A DNA stretch of 34,416 bases. Source: Thermosulfurimonas sp. GTDB taxonomy: Bacteria; Desulfobacterota; Thermodesulfobacteria; Thermodesulfobacteriales; Thermodesulfobacteriaceae. This document shows, one piece after another, positions 21,431 through 29,671 of this stretch. Location: positions 1 to 34,416 of the forward strand of contig WFPH01000204.1 of NCBI GenBank assembly GCA_015487645.1, in the 5' to 3' direction. Position numbers and translations under genes: made by a program. Position 1 is the stretch's first letter. Each line of letters starts with the position of its first letter. A model generated the notes under the pieces. It ran no database searches. It was given only the letters and a program-made list of their open reading frames with translations, and had not been told where the DNA came from.

Positions 21431-21832
21431 ATGCGCCGATCGCCTCTCTGGAATCTGGTCTTTGTGGTGATCCTTATAATGGCCCTTATCTGGGCCCGGT
21501 ATTACCAGGGTAGCTCTCGCCGGACCCTTCTGGTGAAATTTCCTTTGCTTTCGCCAGCTAGTGAACCTTTGGGAGAGGTGAGCTTCTGGGCCGAGGATAA
21601 GGGGGATCGGCTCCTCAAGATAAAGCTCTCCCGCAAGCCTCCGGAGGATCTTTATGTGATTCTATATTACCGGGAAGGCGTGGGCCGCCAGGTGGGCCGC
21701 ATTACGAGCACGATCCTGGTGCACTCTCTGGGGGCTGCCTTCTCCCCTAAGAAGATTTCAGCGATTATTTTAAAGGGCGTGCATTCCGGGCGCATTTATG
21801 GCGAGGCCCGGATAAGCTTTAACGAGGGGTAG
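21431..21832 (+). CDS. Small membrane-anchored protein, unknown function
   Basis: This 133-residue protein is not recognised. It has one N-terminal hydrophobic segment (about residues 7-25, WNLVFVVILIMALIWARYY) without an obvious signal-peptidase site, so it is probably anchored with its mostly beta-type soluble part outside (VSFWAEDKGDRLLKIKLS, LYVILYYREGVG, ISAIILKGVHSGRIYGEARISF). It is the first gene after the predicted promoter and lies 3 bp before pyrG, so it is co-transcribed with it. Its ATG overlaps the ATG of the longest possible form of the divergent YkgJ-type gene (CATG). Confidence 0.7.
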   Translation: MRRSPLWNLVFVVILIMALIWARYYQGSSRRTLLVKFPLLSPASEPLGEVSFWAEDKGDRLLKIKLSRKPPEDLYVILYYREGVGRQVGRITSTILVHSLGAAFSPKKISAIILKGVHSGRIYGEARISFNEG

Positions 21833-21835
21833 AAT

Positions 21836-23491
21836 ATGTCTCGAAAAAAGCGCGGTTTTCATACCAAGTTCATCTTCGTGACCGGTGGAGTGCTTTCTTC
21901 TCTGGGCAAGGGGCTGGCCTCGGCCTCCATCGGGGCCCTTCTTGAGGCCCGGGGACTGAGGGTGACTTTTCAAAAACTCGATCCTTACATTAATGTGGAT
22001 CCCGGGACCATGAACCCCTTTCAACACGGGGAAGTCTATGTCACGGACGACGGGGCGGAGACCGATCTCGATCTGGGACATTACGAGCGTTTCACCTCCG
22101 CCCGCATGGGACGAAAGAACAATTACACCTCCGGCAAGATCTACTATTCGGTAATCACCAAGGAAAGGCGAGGGGATTATCTCGGGGGCACAGTCCAGAT
22201 CATCCCCCATGTGACCGATGAGATCAAGACCGCCATCGTGCAGCTGGCCGGAAGCGAAGTGGACGTGGCCATCATTGAGATCGGAGGAACGGTGGGAGAC
22301 ATTGAGAGCCTGCCTTTTCTTGAGGCCATAAGGCAGCTACGTTACGACCTGGGGCGCGAGAATACGCTCTACATTCATCTCACCTATGTGCCCTACATCA
22401 AGGCTGCCGGTGAGCTAAAAACCAAGCCCACTCAGCACAGCGTCAAGGAACTCCGGGCCATCGGAATCCAGCCGGACATTCTCCTCTGCCGCACGGAACG
22501 TTTCCTGCCACCGGAGGTCAAGAAAAAGATCGCCCTCTTTTGCAACGTGGAAGAGGATGCGGTCATCACGGCCAAAGACGTAGACTGTATCTATGAGATC
22601 CCTCTTATTTTCCATCAGGAGGGCCTGGACGAGAAGATCGTAGAGTTGCTGAACATTTGGACCCGGGAGCCGGATCTCTCCGGATGGGAGGAACTGGTTC
22701 GCAAGTACAAGAATCCGAAGGAAAAGGTCACTATTGCTATTGTAGGTAAATACGTGGATCTCAAAGATTCCTACAAGAGCCTCCACGAGGCTCTGGTCCA
22801 CGGTGGACTGGGGAACGAGACCTGGGTGGATATTCGGTATGTGAGTGCAGATGAAATCACCCGGGAAAACGTGGCCGAGCAACTGGCCGGGGTGAACGGA
22901 GTCCTGGTTCCCGGAGGGTTCGGTTACCGGGGGGCCGAGGGGAAGATGGAAGCCATCCGCTACGCCCGGGAGAAGGGTATCCCCTTTTTCGGGATTTGCC
23001 TAGGAATGCAGCTGGCCGTGATCGAGTTCTCCCGGAACGTGGCCGGGCTATCCGGGGCCAATTCCACGGAATTTGACCCCGACACCCCTCATCCAGTGAT
23101 CTATCTCATGCGCGAGTGGTTCAACTACCGCACCCAGCGCGTGGAAGTTCGGGATGAAAAATGCGATAAGGGTGGAACCATGCGTCTCGGGGCTTACCCC
23201 TGCCGTCTGGTTCCGGGCACGATCTCCCACCGGGCTTACGGCTGTGACGAAGTCTTTGAACGTCACCGTCACCGTTACGAGTTCAACAATCAGTACCGGG
23301 ATCTTCTTATGGAAAAGGGCCTTAAAATCGCCGGTCTTTCTCCGGATGGGGAGCTGGTAGAGATTGTGGAGCTGGAGGAACACCCCTGGTTCGTGGGGTG
23401 TCAATTCCATCCAGAATTTCGCTCCCGGCCCATGGAACCCCATCCCCTTTTCGTTTCTTTCATCCGGGCAGCTCTGGAACATAAAGGTTAG
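21836..23491 (+). CDS. pyrG: CTP synthase
   Basis: The 551-residue enzyme makes CTP from UTP with glutamine and ATP. The amidoligase domain (about 1-270) shows KFIFVTGGVLSSLGKGLASASIGALLEARG, KLDPYINVDPGTMNPFQHGEVYVTDDGAETDLDLGHYERF and IEIGGTVGDIESLPFLEAIRQ. The class I glutaminase domain (about 290-551) has GGFGYRGAEGKMEAI, the Cys nucleophile in FFGICLGMQLAVIEF, and the His/Glu pair in CQFHPEF. It is full length. It begins 3 bp after the previous gene and is followed 6 bp later by rsmG. Confidence 0.97.
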   Translation: MSRKKRGFHTKFIFVTGGVLSSLGKGLASASIGALLEARGLRVTFQKLDPYINVDPGTMNPFQHGEVYVTDDGAETDLDLGHYERFTSARMGRKNNYTSGKIYYSVITKERRGDYLGGTVQIIPHVTDEIKTAIVQLAGSEVDVAIIEIGGTVGDIESLPFLEAIRQLRYDLGRENTLYIHLTYVPYIKAAGELKTKPTQHSVKELRAIGIQPDILLCRTERFLPPEVKKKIALFCNVEEDAVITAKDVDCIYEIPLIFHQEGLDEKIVELLNIWTREPDLSGWEELVRKYKNPKEKVTIAIVGKYVDLKDSYKSLHEALVHGGLGNETWVDIRYVSADEITRENVAEQLAGVNGVLVPGGFGYRGAEGKMEAIRYAREKGIPFFGICLGMQLAVIEFSRNVAGLSGANSTEFDPDTPHPVIYLMREWFNYRTQRVEVRDEKCDKGGTMRLGAYPCRLVPGTISHRAYGCDEVFERHRHRYEFNNQYRDLLMEKGLKIAGLSPDGELVEIVELEEHPWFVGCQFHPEFRSRPMEPHPLFVSFIRAALEHKG

Positions 23492-23497
23492 AAGAGG

Positions 23498-24142
23498 ATG
23501 GGCTTTAGCTGGGAGGAAGGTCGGGCCTACCTCGAGGGTCTCCTCCGGGAATACGGTTTGCCTTTTCGGGTGGAGTCTTTCTGGGACCGCCTTTGGTGGT
23601 ATCTAGAGAGTCTTTCCGCCGAGGCCCAACGTTTGAATTTAACCGCCCTTCATACCCTGGAAGACCGCCTGGCTTTTCCGGTTCTGGAGACTCTGATCCT
23701 AGCTTCCCTCCTGCCGGAAGGAAGCTATCCGGTTGCGGATCTCGGGAGCGGAGCCGGCATCCCGGGTCTCGTTCTTAAATTGGTACGCCCAGAGCTTGAG
23801 CTTGCTCTATACGAGGCTTACGCTCCGAGAGTGGCCTTCCTGGAAGGAGTCATCACCAATCTTGCTCTCTCTGGTATAAGGGTGGAGAGTAAACATCTTG
23901 GCCGGGAATGGCCCGAGGAAAGGTTCCCGGTAGTGGTCTCCCGAGGGTACGGCTCGGCGGAAAAGTTTGCGGCCCAGGCGGCCAGGCTTCTTTCTGCGCC
24001 AGGGCTGGCTTTCTACCTCTGGCGTAACGAGGTCGAACCCCGAGGGGCTCCGGAAAAGCACCTCCGTCTTATGGAAGAAATTTCCTTTGAACTCCCCGGA
24101 AACCGGGGTCTTCGCAAGATTCTGATCCTGGCCCTTTCCTGA
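23498..24142 (+). CDS. rsmG: 16S rRNA (guanine-N7) methyltransferase RsmG
   Basis: The 214-residue SAM-dependent methyltransferase is expected to modify G527 of 16S rRNA. Typical features are QRLNLTALHTLEDRLAFPVLETL (the LNLTA segment of the family), the SAM loop VADLGSGAGIPGLVLKLVRPELELALYEA and FLEGVITNL. The C-terminus VVVSRGYGSAEKFAAQAARLL corresponds to the VxxRAxxxL region. It follows pyrG directly; the order pyrG-rsmG is compact and on one transcript. Confidence 0.92.
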   Translation: MGFSWEEGRAYLEGLLREYGLPFRVESFWDRLWWYLESLSAEAQRLNLTALHTLEDRLAFPVLETLILASLLPEGSYPVADLGSGAGIPGLVLKLVRPELELALYEAYAPRVAFLEGVITNLALSGIRVESKHLGREWPEERFPVVVSRGYGSAEKFAAQAARLLSAPGLAFYLWRNEVEPRGAPEKHLRLMEEISFELPGNRGLRKILILALS

Positions 24143-24187
24143 ATTCTATCTTGAAAGGTGGGTTTTTTTGTGTTTTCTTTGGAGTGA

Positions 24188-24306
24188 TCTTGGCATAATT
24201 CGCTTCCCCTCCCTTTGGGAGGAGTTAGGGGAGAGAGAAAACGACGTATTTTTACCCCCTCTCCCCACCTCCTCCAGAGGGGGAGGAAAAGTTTTGCAAA
24301 GCTTTC
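24188..24306. repeat. Dispersed MITE-like palindromic repeat, copy E, with flanking direct repeat
   Basis: The copy begins TCTTGGCATAATTCG, contains CCCCTCCCTTTGGGAGG, and ends GGGGGAGGAAAAG then TTTTGCAAAGCTTTC. The left end is identical to copy D over CTTGGCATAATTCG. The element is bounded by the 9-bp direct repeat TTGGAGTGA at 24179-24187 and 24307-24315, which could be a target-site duplication. It fills the gap between rsmG and the 24335 gene. Confidence 0.75.
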
Positions 24307-24334
24307 TTGGAGTGAGTCTGAGAGGAGGTTTTGG

Positions 24335-24820
24335 ATGGGCGGAAGAAGTCGGAAATCGGTTTTGCGGCAGAAGCTGGCCAAGTATTACCGCGAGAGAGAA
24401 AATCCTCTCGCCCTCATGTCCCTGCAGGAGACCATTATCAAGAAACACCGTAATCGGTATGATCTTTTGCAGCAGAATCTGGCCTATCTTCAGTCTCAGG
24501 AGCCCCCTCCGGCCGAGGAAGGCAAAGTTTCCCGGCTGACCATTCGAAAGTTTACCGGTGAGCCCGACAAGAAGTTCATGAACCGGGCCTTTTACGAGGT
24601 TCTTTACCCCATTACCATGGAATACCGCTACATGCCCCTGCACGCCATCTTTCTCTGGTATCTCCAGGCTCTGGAGATGGTTTACGGAGAAAAGCTCAAC
24701 AAGACCCATCTCAATCGGCTTCAGAAGTGGATTCTTCGGTGGCTCACCACCATGACGCCGGAAGAAGAGATGAACCTGAAAAGTGAGATCGTTACCTGGA
24801 TCCTCAATCGTTTTACCTAA
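24335..24820 (+). CDS. Conserved-looking protein of unknown function
   Basis: The 161-residue protein is not recognised. It is basic and mostly helical: MGGRSRKSVLRQKLAKYYRERENPLALMSLQETIIKKHRNRYDLLQQNLAYL, then an acidic loop (QEPPPAEEGK) and a second half rich in aromatic residues (FMNRAFYEVLYPITMEYRYMPLHAIFLWYLQALEMVYGEKL, LQKWILRWLTTMTPEEEMNLKSEIVTWILNRF). There is no signal peptide or metal motif. The ATG at 24335 with AGGAGG at 24322-24328 was chosen because the longer open frame upstream only reads through the repeat. It lies between rsmG and polA in a DNA/RNA-maintenance neighbourhood. Confidence 0.75.
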   Translation: MGGRSRKSVLRQKLAKYYRERENPLALMSLQETIIKKHRNRYDLLQQNLAYLQSQEPPPAEEGKVSRLTIRKFTGEPDKKFMNRAFYEVLYPITMEYRYMPLHAIFLWYLQALEMVYGEKLNKTHLNRLQKWILRWLTTMTPEEEMNLKSEIVTWILNRFT

Positions 24821-24839
24821 AGCCGGCCAGGGCCCGGTA

Positions 24840-27371
24840 GTGTATCTCATAGACGGAACCTCTTTTGTCTACCGGGCCCACTATGCCGTAAAAGAGTTTC
24901 TTTCCACTTCCTGGGGCCTTCCTACCAAGGCTATCTTCGTTTTTACGCGTATGCTCCTCCGGATACTGAGGGAGTTCCGGCCGGAGTATCTGGCCCTCTG
25001 CCTGGACGAGAAGGCTCCCACCTTTCGGCACGAGGCTTACGAGGAGTACAAAGCCCACCGCCCTCCAATGCCTGACGAGCTAGCGGTTCAGATTCCTTAT
25101 ATCCGGGAAATTGCGGAAGCTCTGGGAGTGCGGGTCTTGAGTTATGCGGGTTATGAGGCCGACGATCTCATTGCCACCCTGGCCACCAGGCTCCCCAACC
25201 CTGTAGTCATCATTGCAGGCGATCGTGATCTTTTGCCCCTGGTGAGTGATCGGGTTTACCTCTGGGATCCTCTGAGGGAGAGGACCATCGATCCCGGGGA
25301 AGTGGAAAGACGCTACGGGCTCCCCCCGGAAAAGATCCCCGAGATCAGGGCTCTCGCGGGGGACGCGAGCGACAACATTCCCGGAGTGAAAGGCATAGGA
25401 GAGAAAACGGCGGTGGCCCTAATCAAGGCCTTCGGTTCGGTAGAGGCCCTTTATGAGCGGCTTTCCGAAGTGCGGCCTCCTAGGGTCCGCAAGCTCCTTG
25501 AGGAGGGTCGGGAAGCGGCTTTTCTTTCCCGGAAGTTAGTGGAGCTTGAGACCTCCGTACCCATTCCTTTAACGCTTGAGGAGTATCGTCTGCGGGAGCC
25601 AGACTACCGGAAATTGCGGGCCCTTTTCGTCAAGCTCGAGTTTCGGAAACTTTTGGCCGAGCTTCCCCCGGAAAGGGAAATTTCCGGAACGGTGGTCAAA
25701 GTGAAAGACTGCCCTCCGGAGGTGCGTTCCGCTGGCAGAATTGCTCTCTGGGTCTCCGGGGCAGAAGACCTCTTCGGCCGGAAGACCATTTCGGCTCTTG
25801 TGCTGGCTTCTCCGGAAAAGGCCTATGTGCTTCCGGGAGAGCGGGTAGAAGAGGTGAAGCAGCTTTTTAAGGAAGAAACCCTTACCAGAGTGGTTTACGA
25901 TCTCAAGGCTTTGTGCCACCTGCTGGAGGAAGCTCTGGCCCTCCAGGGGGAGGTCTTTGATCTTAAGCTGGCGGCCTGGCTACTCGATCCGGTGCGCAAG
26001 AGCTATACCCTGGAAGAACTCGCCGAGGAATACTTGGGGGTGAAGCTCTCTCCGACGGCTGATGAGCGTGGGGCTGGAGAGAGGGCCCTGGCTCTGCAGC
26101 ACCTTTACCCGCATCTGCGGGAGGGCCTCCGACAGGCCGGACTTGAAAGGCTGCTTTTTGAGGTGGAGGGGCCGCTGGCCCCGGTTCTTTTCAAAATGGA
26201 AAAGGTGGGTATTAAGGTCGATCGAGATTATCTTAAAACCCAGGCCCGGCGGTTACGAGAGGAGTTGAGGGGGCTTGAGGAGGAGATTTTTCGTCTGGCC
26301 GGTGAACCGTTTAACCTGCGCTCCAGTAAGGATCTCTCCCGGATCCTCTTTCAAAAACTGGGGCTACCCAAAGGGAAACGCACGCCTAAGGGCACGGGCT
26401 ATTCCACGGATGTGGAAGTACTCTCTGAACTGGCAAACCTTCATCCTCTTCCCCAAAAGCTCTTGCGCTACCGCACGGTCTACAAGCTCCTTTCCACCTA
26501 CGTGGAACCCCTGATCCGTCTGGCTGATCCGGCCACCGGGCGCGTTCATACCACCTTCCATCAGACCGGAACGGCCACCGGTCGTCTTTCTTCCTCGGAT
26601 CCCAATCTTCAGAACATCCCGGTAAAGGGGGAGGAGGGCGAACTGATACGCCGGGCCTTCGTGGCTGAAGAGGGCTGGGTCCTCCTTTCGGCAGACTATT
26701 CCCAGATTGAACTCCGTCTGCTGGCCCATTTTTCCGGGGATGAGAACCTCAAACGGGCTTTCCTTGAAGGGCGCGACATCCATGCGGCCACTGCGGCCGA
26801 GATCTTTGGTCTTCGGCCGGAGGAGGTCACGGCGGAGATGAGACGGTTGGCCAAGGTCATAAACTTTGGTATTGCTTACGGTATGAGCCCCTTCGGGCTA
26901 TCCAAAGAGCTGGGCATAGACCTTAAACAGGCCCGGGCCTTTATTGACCGATATTTCGAGCGTTACCCCGGGGTCAAGCGTTACATGGAAAACGTGGTGG
27001 CCGAGGCCCGGGAGAAGGGCTTTGTGACTACGCTCCTCGGAAGAAGGCGCCCTATCCCTGGTCTCCTGAGCCGGGAAAAGAGTGTGCGGGAGTTTGCCGA
27101 ACGCACGGCCATCAATACTCCCATCCAGGGCTCGGGAGCCGATCTCGTCAAGCTCGCCATGCTGACCATAGATCGAAAACTGGCAGAAGGAGGCTACGCC
27201 GCCAGGCTCATTCTTCAGGTGCACGATGAGCTCCTCTTTGAGGTTCCGGAAGACGAGATTGAACCGGTAAAGGCCATCGTCCGAAAAGAAATGGAGGAGG
27301 TCTATCCCCTTTCGGTGCCCCTTAAGGTAAACCTGGCCCAAGGGAAAAACTGGGCGGAGGCCAAGGCTTAA
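24840..27371 (+). CDS. polA: DNA polymerase I
   Basis: Family A polymerase, 843 residues from GTG 24840. The 5'-3' exonuclease/FEN domain (about 1-270) has YLIDGTSFVYRAHYAV, EADDLIATLA, AGDRDLLPLV, LAGDASDNIPGVKGIGEKTA. The middle domain lacks the catalytic DxE of a proofreading exonuclease (it reads RIALWVSG), so proofreading is probably lost, as in Taq polymerase. Polymerase motifs are A (DYSQIELRLLAH, Asp at about 619), B (RRLAKVINFGIAYG) and C (QVHDELLFEV, Asp at about 796). A GTG at 24783 would add 19 residues overlapping the previous gene; the GTG at 24840 starts immediately before the conserved YLIDG and has AGGG 7 bases upstream, so it was preferred. Confidence 0.94.
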   Translation: MYLIDGTSFVYRAHYAVKEFLSTSWGLPTKAIFVFTRMLLRILREFRPEYLALCLDEKAPTFRHEAYEEYKAHRPPMPDELAVQIPYIREIAEALGVRVLSYAGYEADDLIATLATRLPNPVVIIAGDRDLLPLVSDRVYLWDPLRERTIDPGEVERRYGLPPEKIPEIRALAGDASDNIPGVKGIGEKTAVALIKAFGSVEALYERLSEVRPPRVRKLLEEGREAAFLSRKLVELETSVPIPLTLEEYRLREPDYRKLRALFVKLEFRKLLAELPPEREISGTVVKVKDCPPEVRSAGRIALWVSGAEDLFGRKTISALVLASPEKAYVLPGERVEEVKQLFKEETLTRVVYDLKALCHLLEEALALQGEVFDLKLAAWLLDPVRKSYTLEELAEEYLGVKLSPTADERGAGERALALQHLYPHLREGLRQAGLERLLFEVEGPLAPVLFKMEKVGIKVDRDYLKTQARRLREELRGLEEEIFRLAGEPFNLRSSKDLSRILFQKLGLPKGKRTPKGTGYSTDVEVLSELANLHPLPQKLLRYRTVYKLLSTYVEPLIRLADPATGRVHTTFHQTGTATGRLSSSDPNLQNIPVKGEEGELIRRAFVAEEGWVLLSADYSQIELRLLAHFSGDENLKRAFLEGRDIHAATAAEIFGLRPEEVTAEMRRLAKVINFGIAYGMSPFGLSKELGIDLKQARAFIDRYFERYPGVKRYMENVVAEAREKGFVTTLLGRRRPIPGLLSREKSVREFAERTAINTPIQGSGADLVKLAMLTIDRKLAEGGYAARLILQVHDELLFEVPEDEIEPVKAIVRKEMEEVYPLSVPLKVNLAQGKNWAEAKA

Positions 27372-27373
27372 CG

Positions 27374-28069
27374 ATGTGGGAGCCCTGGGAAGGCGGCTAC
27401 GAAGTCAATCGGGATCCGGCCCATATTGAGGTCCTGCTTCAGGACCTCAAGAAGATGGGCTACTGGGTTATTTTCATTAGCGGTCGTTTTCGTTCGGGGC
27501 CAACTTTACTTCTCCATATAACAGAGGATCACCTGGTCTTTGACTATCCCCGTCCGTGGGCCCCCGGTATTTCCACCGCGCGTGTAATTTATCGGGACAA
27601 CACCAATATCGAGCATTTCTTCCGGGTAGAGATCTTAAAAGAGGATACCGAAAATAAATATCTCTTTACCACTCGCCCCACTGCCATTTTCAGGCTTGAA
27701 AGACGGATGTACTATCGGGTACCCACTCCTCCGGGCTCCAGAGCGGAGTTCAAATGGAGGGAGGGGGAAGTTCAGGGGGAGATTTTGAATCTTAGTGCCG
27801 GAGGCTTGGCTCTTATCAGGCCCAATCTCAAGGTGCCCGAAAGGGAGATTCTTACCGAGGGACAACTGGATCTTTTGCTTTCGGCCAGCCGTCCCTTTGG
27901 GAAGATTGAGATTCCACGGGCTGAGGTGGTCAGGGCTCAGGATTCTCCAGATGGACACCTTTTAGGGATAAAATTCCATATCAACGAAAAGAAACGTCAG
28001 GAGTTAATGCGGTACGTGATCCAGCGTGAAATTGAGATCCGGAAAGCCAGATCTTCGGAATCCGGTTAA
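27374..28069 (+). CDS. PilZ domain protein (YcgR-like)
   Basis: The 231-residue protein has an N-terminal beta domain (residues about 10-105, YcgR-like) followed by PilZ (about 107-215). The c-di-GMP-binding signature is RLERRMYYRVPTP (RxxxR) and then NLSAGGLALI (the [D/N]xSxxG motif). It would sense cyclic-di-GMP and act on motility or surface attachment, possibly on the type IV pili implied by the gene at 248. The ATG is 2 bp after the polA stop. It converges on kdsD with 31 bp between the stops. Confidence 0.87.
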   Translation: MWEPWEGGYEVNRDPAHIEVLLQDLKKMGYWVIFISGRFRSGPTLLLHITEDHLVFDYPRPWAPGISTARVIYRDNTNIEHFFRVEILKEDTENKYLFTTRPTAIFRLERRMYYRVPTPPGSRAEFKWREGEVQGEILNLSAGGLALIRPNLKVPEREILTEGQLDLLLSASRPFGKIEIPRAEVVRAQDSPDGHLLGIKFHINEKKRQELMRYVIQREIEIRKARSSESG

Positions 28070-28100
28070 GCCCTCTTTAAACAGGCCAGGAGATCTTGAG

Positions 28101-29111
28101 CTAAACGGTAAATTTGAAACTGCCTTTTCCGAGAATATCGTGGAGATGGAGGATACCCACCAATCTCTCTTCGGTGTCCACTACTGGAAGGACTGTGATA
28201 AGGTGTTTTTCCATAAGGTCCAGGGCTTCAGAGGCCAGTCGGTCTTTTTCGATCCGTTTGGGATCGCGAGTCATGATCTCCTCCACCCGAAGCCCTTCCA
28301 GGCTTCCTCGGCGGACCAGGGCTCGCCGTAGATCGCCATCCGTAATGATGCCGCGGAGCCTGTCATCCTGATCCAAGACTAGGATACAGCCCAGGCGCTT
28401 GCGATCCATTTCCTGGAGGGCTTCCATCATGGGGGTGCCCAGGCGTGTGAGGGGGATGTGGTCTCCGGTGAGCATGATCTCGGCCACTCTTACCTTAAGC
28501 CGTTCTCCCAACGAGCCTCCCGGATGATTGCGCCGGAAGTCTTCTGGCCCGAACCCCCGGGCTTCAGCCAGAGCTACGGCCAGGGCGTCCCCCACGGCCA
28601 GGGTCGCAGTGGTGCTGGCGGTGGGGGCCAGATCGTGAGGGCAGGCCTCTCGGGGAACGCCGACATCGATGACGATGTCGGCCAGGCGTGCTAGAGGAGA
28701 TTGGAGATTTCCGGTAAAAGCAATGGTTTTGACTCCGCGACGCTTCAGAACCCGAACGATGAGGTTGACTTCCTCTGTCCGGCCGGAGTTTGAGAGCCCC
28801 AGAAGCACGTCTTCTGAAGTGACCATCCCGAGATCTCCATGGAGGGCCTCGGCTGGGTGCAGGAAGAAGGCCGGGGTGCCGGTCGAGGAAAGGGTGGCCG
28901 CGATCTTGCGCCCTATGAGACCGCTTTTCCCAAGCCCAGTAACCACTACCCGTCCGCGCGTGGAAAGGATAAGGTTTACCGCTTCCTCAAAAGAGGCTCC
29001 GAGCTTCCTTTCTACCGCTTCGAGCCCCTCGATCTCCGTTCGTAGTACTTGTTTAGCAATCTCCAGAGCGCGCATAGTACCGAATATACTTCCAATTTCT
29101 CCTTTGGTCAT
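28101..29111 (-). CDS. kdsD: Arabinose-5-phosphate isomerase (KpsF/GutQ/KdsD family)
   Basis: The 336-residue enzyme interconverts D-ribulose-5-phosphate and D-arabinose-5-phosphate, the first step towards KDO for lipopolysaccharide. The SIS domain (about 35-200) has VVVTGLGKSGLIGRKIAATLSSTGTPAFFLHPAEALHGDLGM, SNSGRTEEV, PHDLAPTASTTATLAVGDALAVAL and FRRNHPGGSLGERL. Two CBS domains follow (about 210-336), IPLTRLGTPMMEALQEMDRKRLGCILVLD and the IMTRDPKRIEKDRLASEALDLMEKHLITVLPVVD repeat. The start at 29111 is used; an internal ATG at 29075 would shorten it by 12 residues. The presence of KDO synthesis implies a Gram-negative envelope. Confidence 0.94.
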   Translation of the reverse strand: MTKGEIGSIFGTMRALEIAKQVLRTEIEGLEAVERKLGASFEEAVNLILSTRGRVVVTGLGKSGLIGRKIAATLSSTGTPAFFLHPAEALHGDLGMVTSEDVLLGLSNSGRTEEVNLIVRVLKRRGVKTIAFTGNLQSPLARLADIVIDVGVPREACPHDLAPTASTTATLAVGDALAVALAEARGFGPEDFRRNHPGGSLGERLKVRVAEIMLTGDHIPLTRLGTPMMEALQEMDRKRLGCILVLDQDDRLRGIITDGDLRRALVRRGSLEGLRVEEIMTRDPKRIEKDRLASEALDLMEKHLITVLPVVDTEERLVGILHLHDILGKGSFKFTV

Positions 29112-29162
29112 TATGCTTCCGAAAGGAGGGGATTCGATCCCAATTTGGAAAGCCAGCCTCTC

Positions 29163-29190
29163 TTGACATCCCTGAGATAGCCTTTAAAGT
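29163..29190 (+). promoter_or_regulatory. Predicted sigma-70-type promoter of fur-feoAB
   Basis: A consensus TTGACA (29163-29168) and TAAAGT (29185-29190) are separated by 16 bp. Transcription would start about 29196, inside the palindrome described separately, and just 24 bp before the fur ATG. Confidence 0.65.
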
Positions 29191-29210
29191 ATTGAAACAA
29201 AATTTCAATA
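29190..29210. promoter_or_regulatory. Candidate Fur-type operator (8-bp inverted repeat over the start site)
   Basis: TATTGAAA (29190-29197) and TTTCAATA (29203-29210) are perfect inverted arms around CAAAA. The 21-bp palindrome overlaps the last base of the -10 box and the expected transcription start, and precedes a Fur-family gene and feoAB. AT-rich palindromes with TGAAA/TTTCA halves are typical Fur boxes in related delta-proteobacteria, so iron-dependent repression and autoregulation are inferred. Confidence 0.6.
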
Positions 29211-29219
29211 AGGTATGGA

Positions 29220-29669
29220 ATGGAAAAGCCTCCCGGTTCTGAAATCGAAATTTTTAGAGATTTTATAAAAAAGAAAGGTCTCAGATATACCTCCGAACGG
29301 GAGATTATCTTGCGAGAGATTTTCAATATCCATGACCATTTTGATGTGGATGAGCTTTATCTACGTCTGCGCAACAAGGGGCATCGCATTTCCAAGGCTT
29401 CCATCTATCGAACCCTGCCTCTCCTCATAGAATGCGGGCTGGTGCAGGAGGTTTATCACGAAGATGGCCACATGCACTACGAGCACATTTATGGTCACGA
29501 GCCCCATGCGCACTTTCGTTGTCTTTCCTGTCGCCGGGTGGAGGAATTTAAGGATCAGAGGTTGGAGGAGGTAGCTCGGGAGTACGCCGAAAAGTATGGA
29601 GTGGAGATCAAGATGACCCGCTTTGAAATCCTCGGTTATTGTTCCACCTGTCGGGGAGGGGAGGGATAA
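29220..29669 (+). CDS. fur: Fur-family metal-responsive regulator
   Basis: The 149-residue protein is a Fur-family repressor. The N-terminal winged helix is IFRDFIKKKGLRYTSEREIILREIFNIHDHFDVDELYLRLRNKGHRISKASIYRTLPLLIECGLV. The dimerisation and metal domain has HEDGHMHYEHIYGHEPHAHFRCLSCRRVEEF, with the His-rich metal site and CxxC, and a second CSTC near the end forming the structural zinc site. The ATG at 29220 follows AAGG; another ATG at 29215 is out of frame. The neighbouring feoA/feoB and the operator-like palindrome point to iron as the signal; PerR or Zur cannot be excluded from sequence alone. Confidence 0.9.
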   Translation: MEKPPGSEIEIFRDFIKKKGLRYTSEREIILREIFNIHDHFDVDELYLRLRNKGHRISKASIYRTLPLLIECGLVQEVYHEDGHMHYEHIYGHEPHAHFRCLSCRRVEEFKDQRLEEVAREYAEKYGVEIKMTRFEILGYCSTCRGGEG

Positions 29670-29671
29670 GG

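Noticed and set aside
21367..21432. Longer YkgJ-type protein from the ATG at 21432
   Set aside because: It would run through the plus-strand promoter and shares its ATG with the divergent gene; the GTG at 21366 has a ribosome-binding site and precedes the conserved region.
24783..24839. Extended N-terminus of PolA from the GTG at 24783
   Set aside because: The extra 19 residues overlap the previous gene and precede the conserved YLIDG start; the GTG at 24840 fits the family better.
29126..29140. Short palindrome GGGATTCGATCCC before kdsD as an operator
   Set aside because: With 5-bp arms it is too short to be significant, and no regulator points to it.
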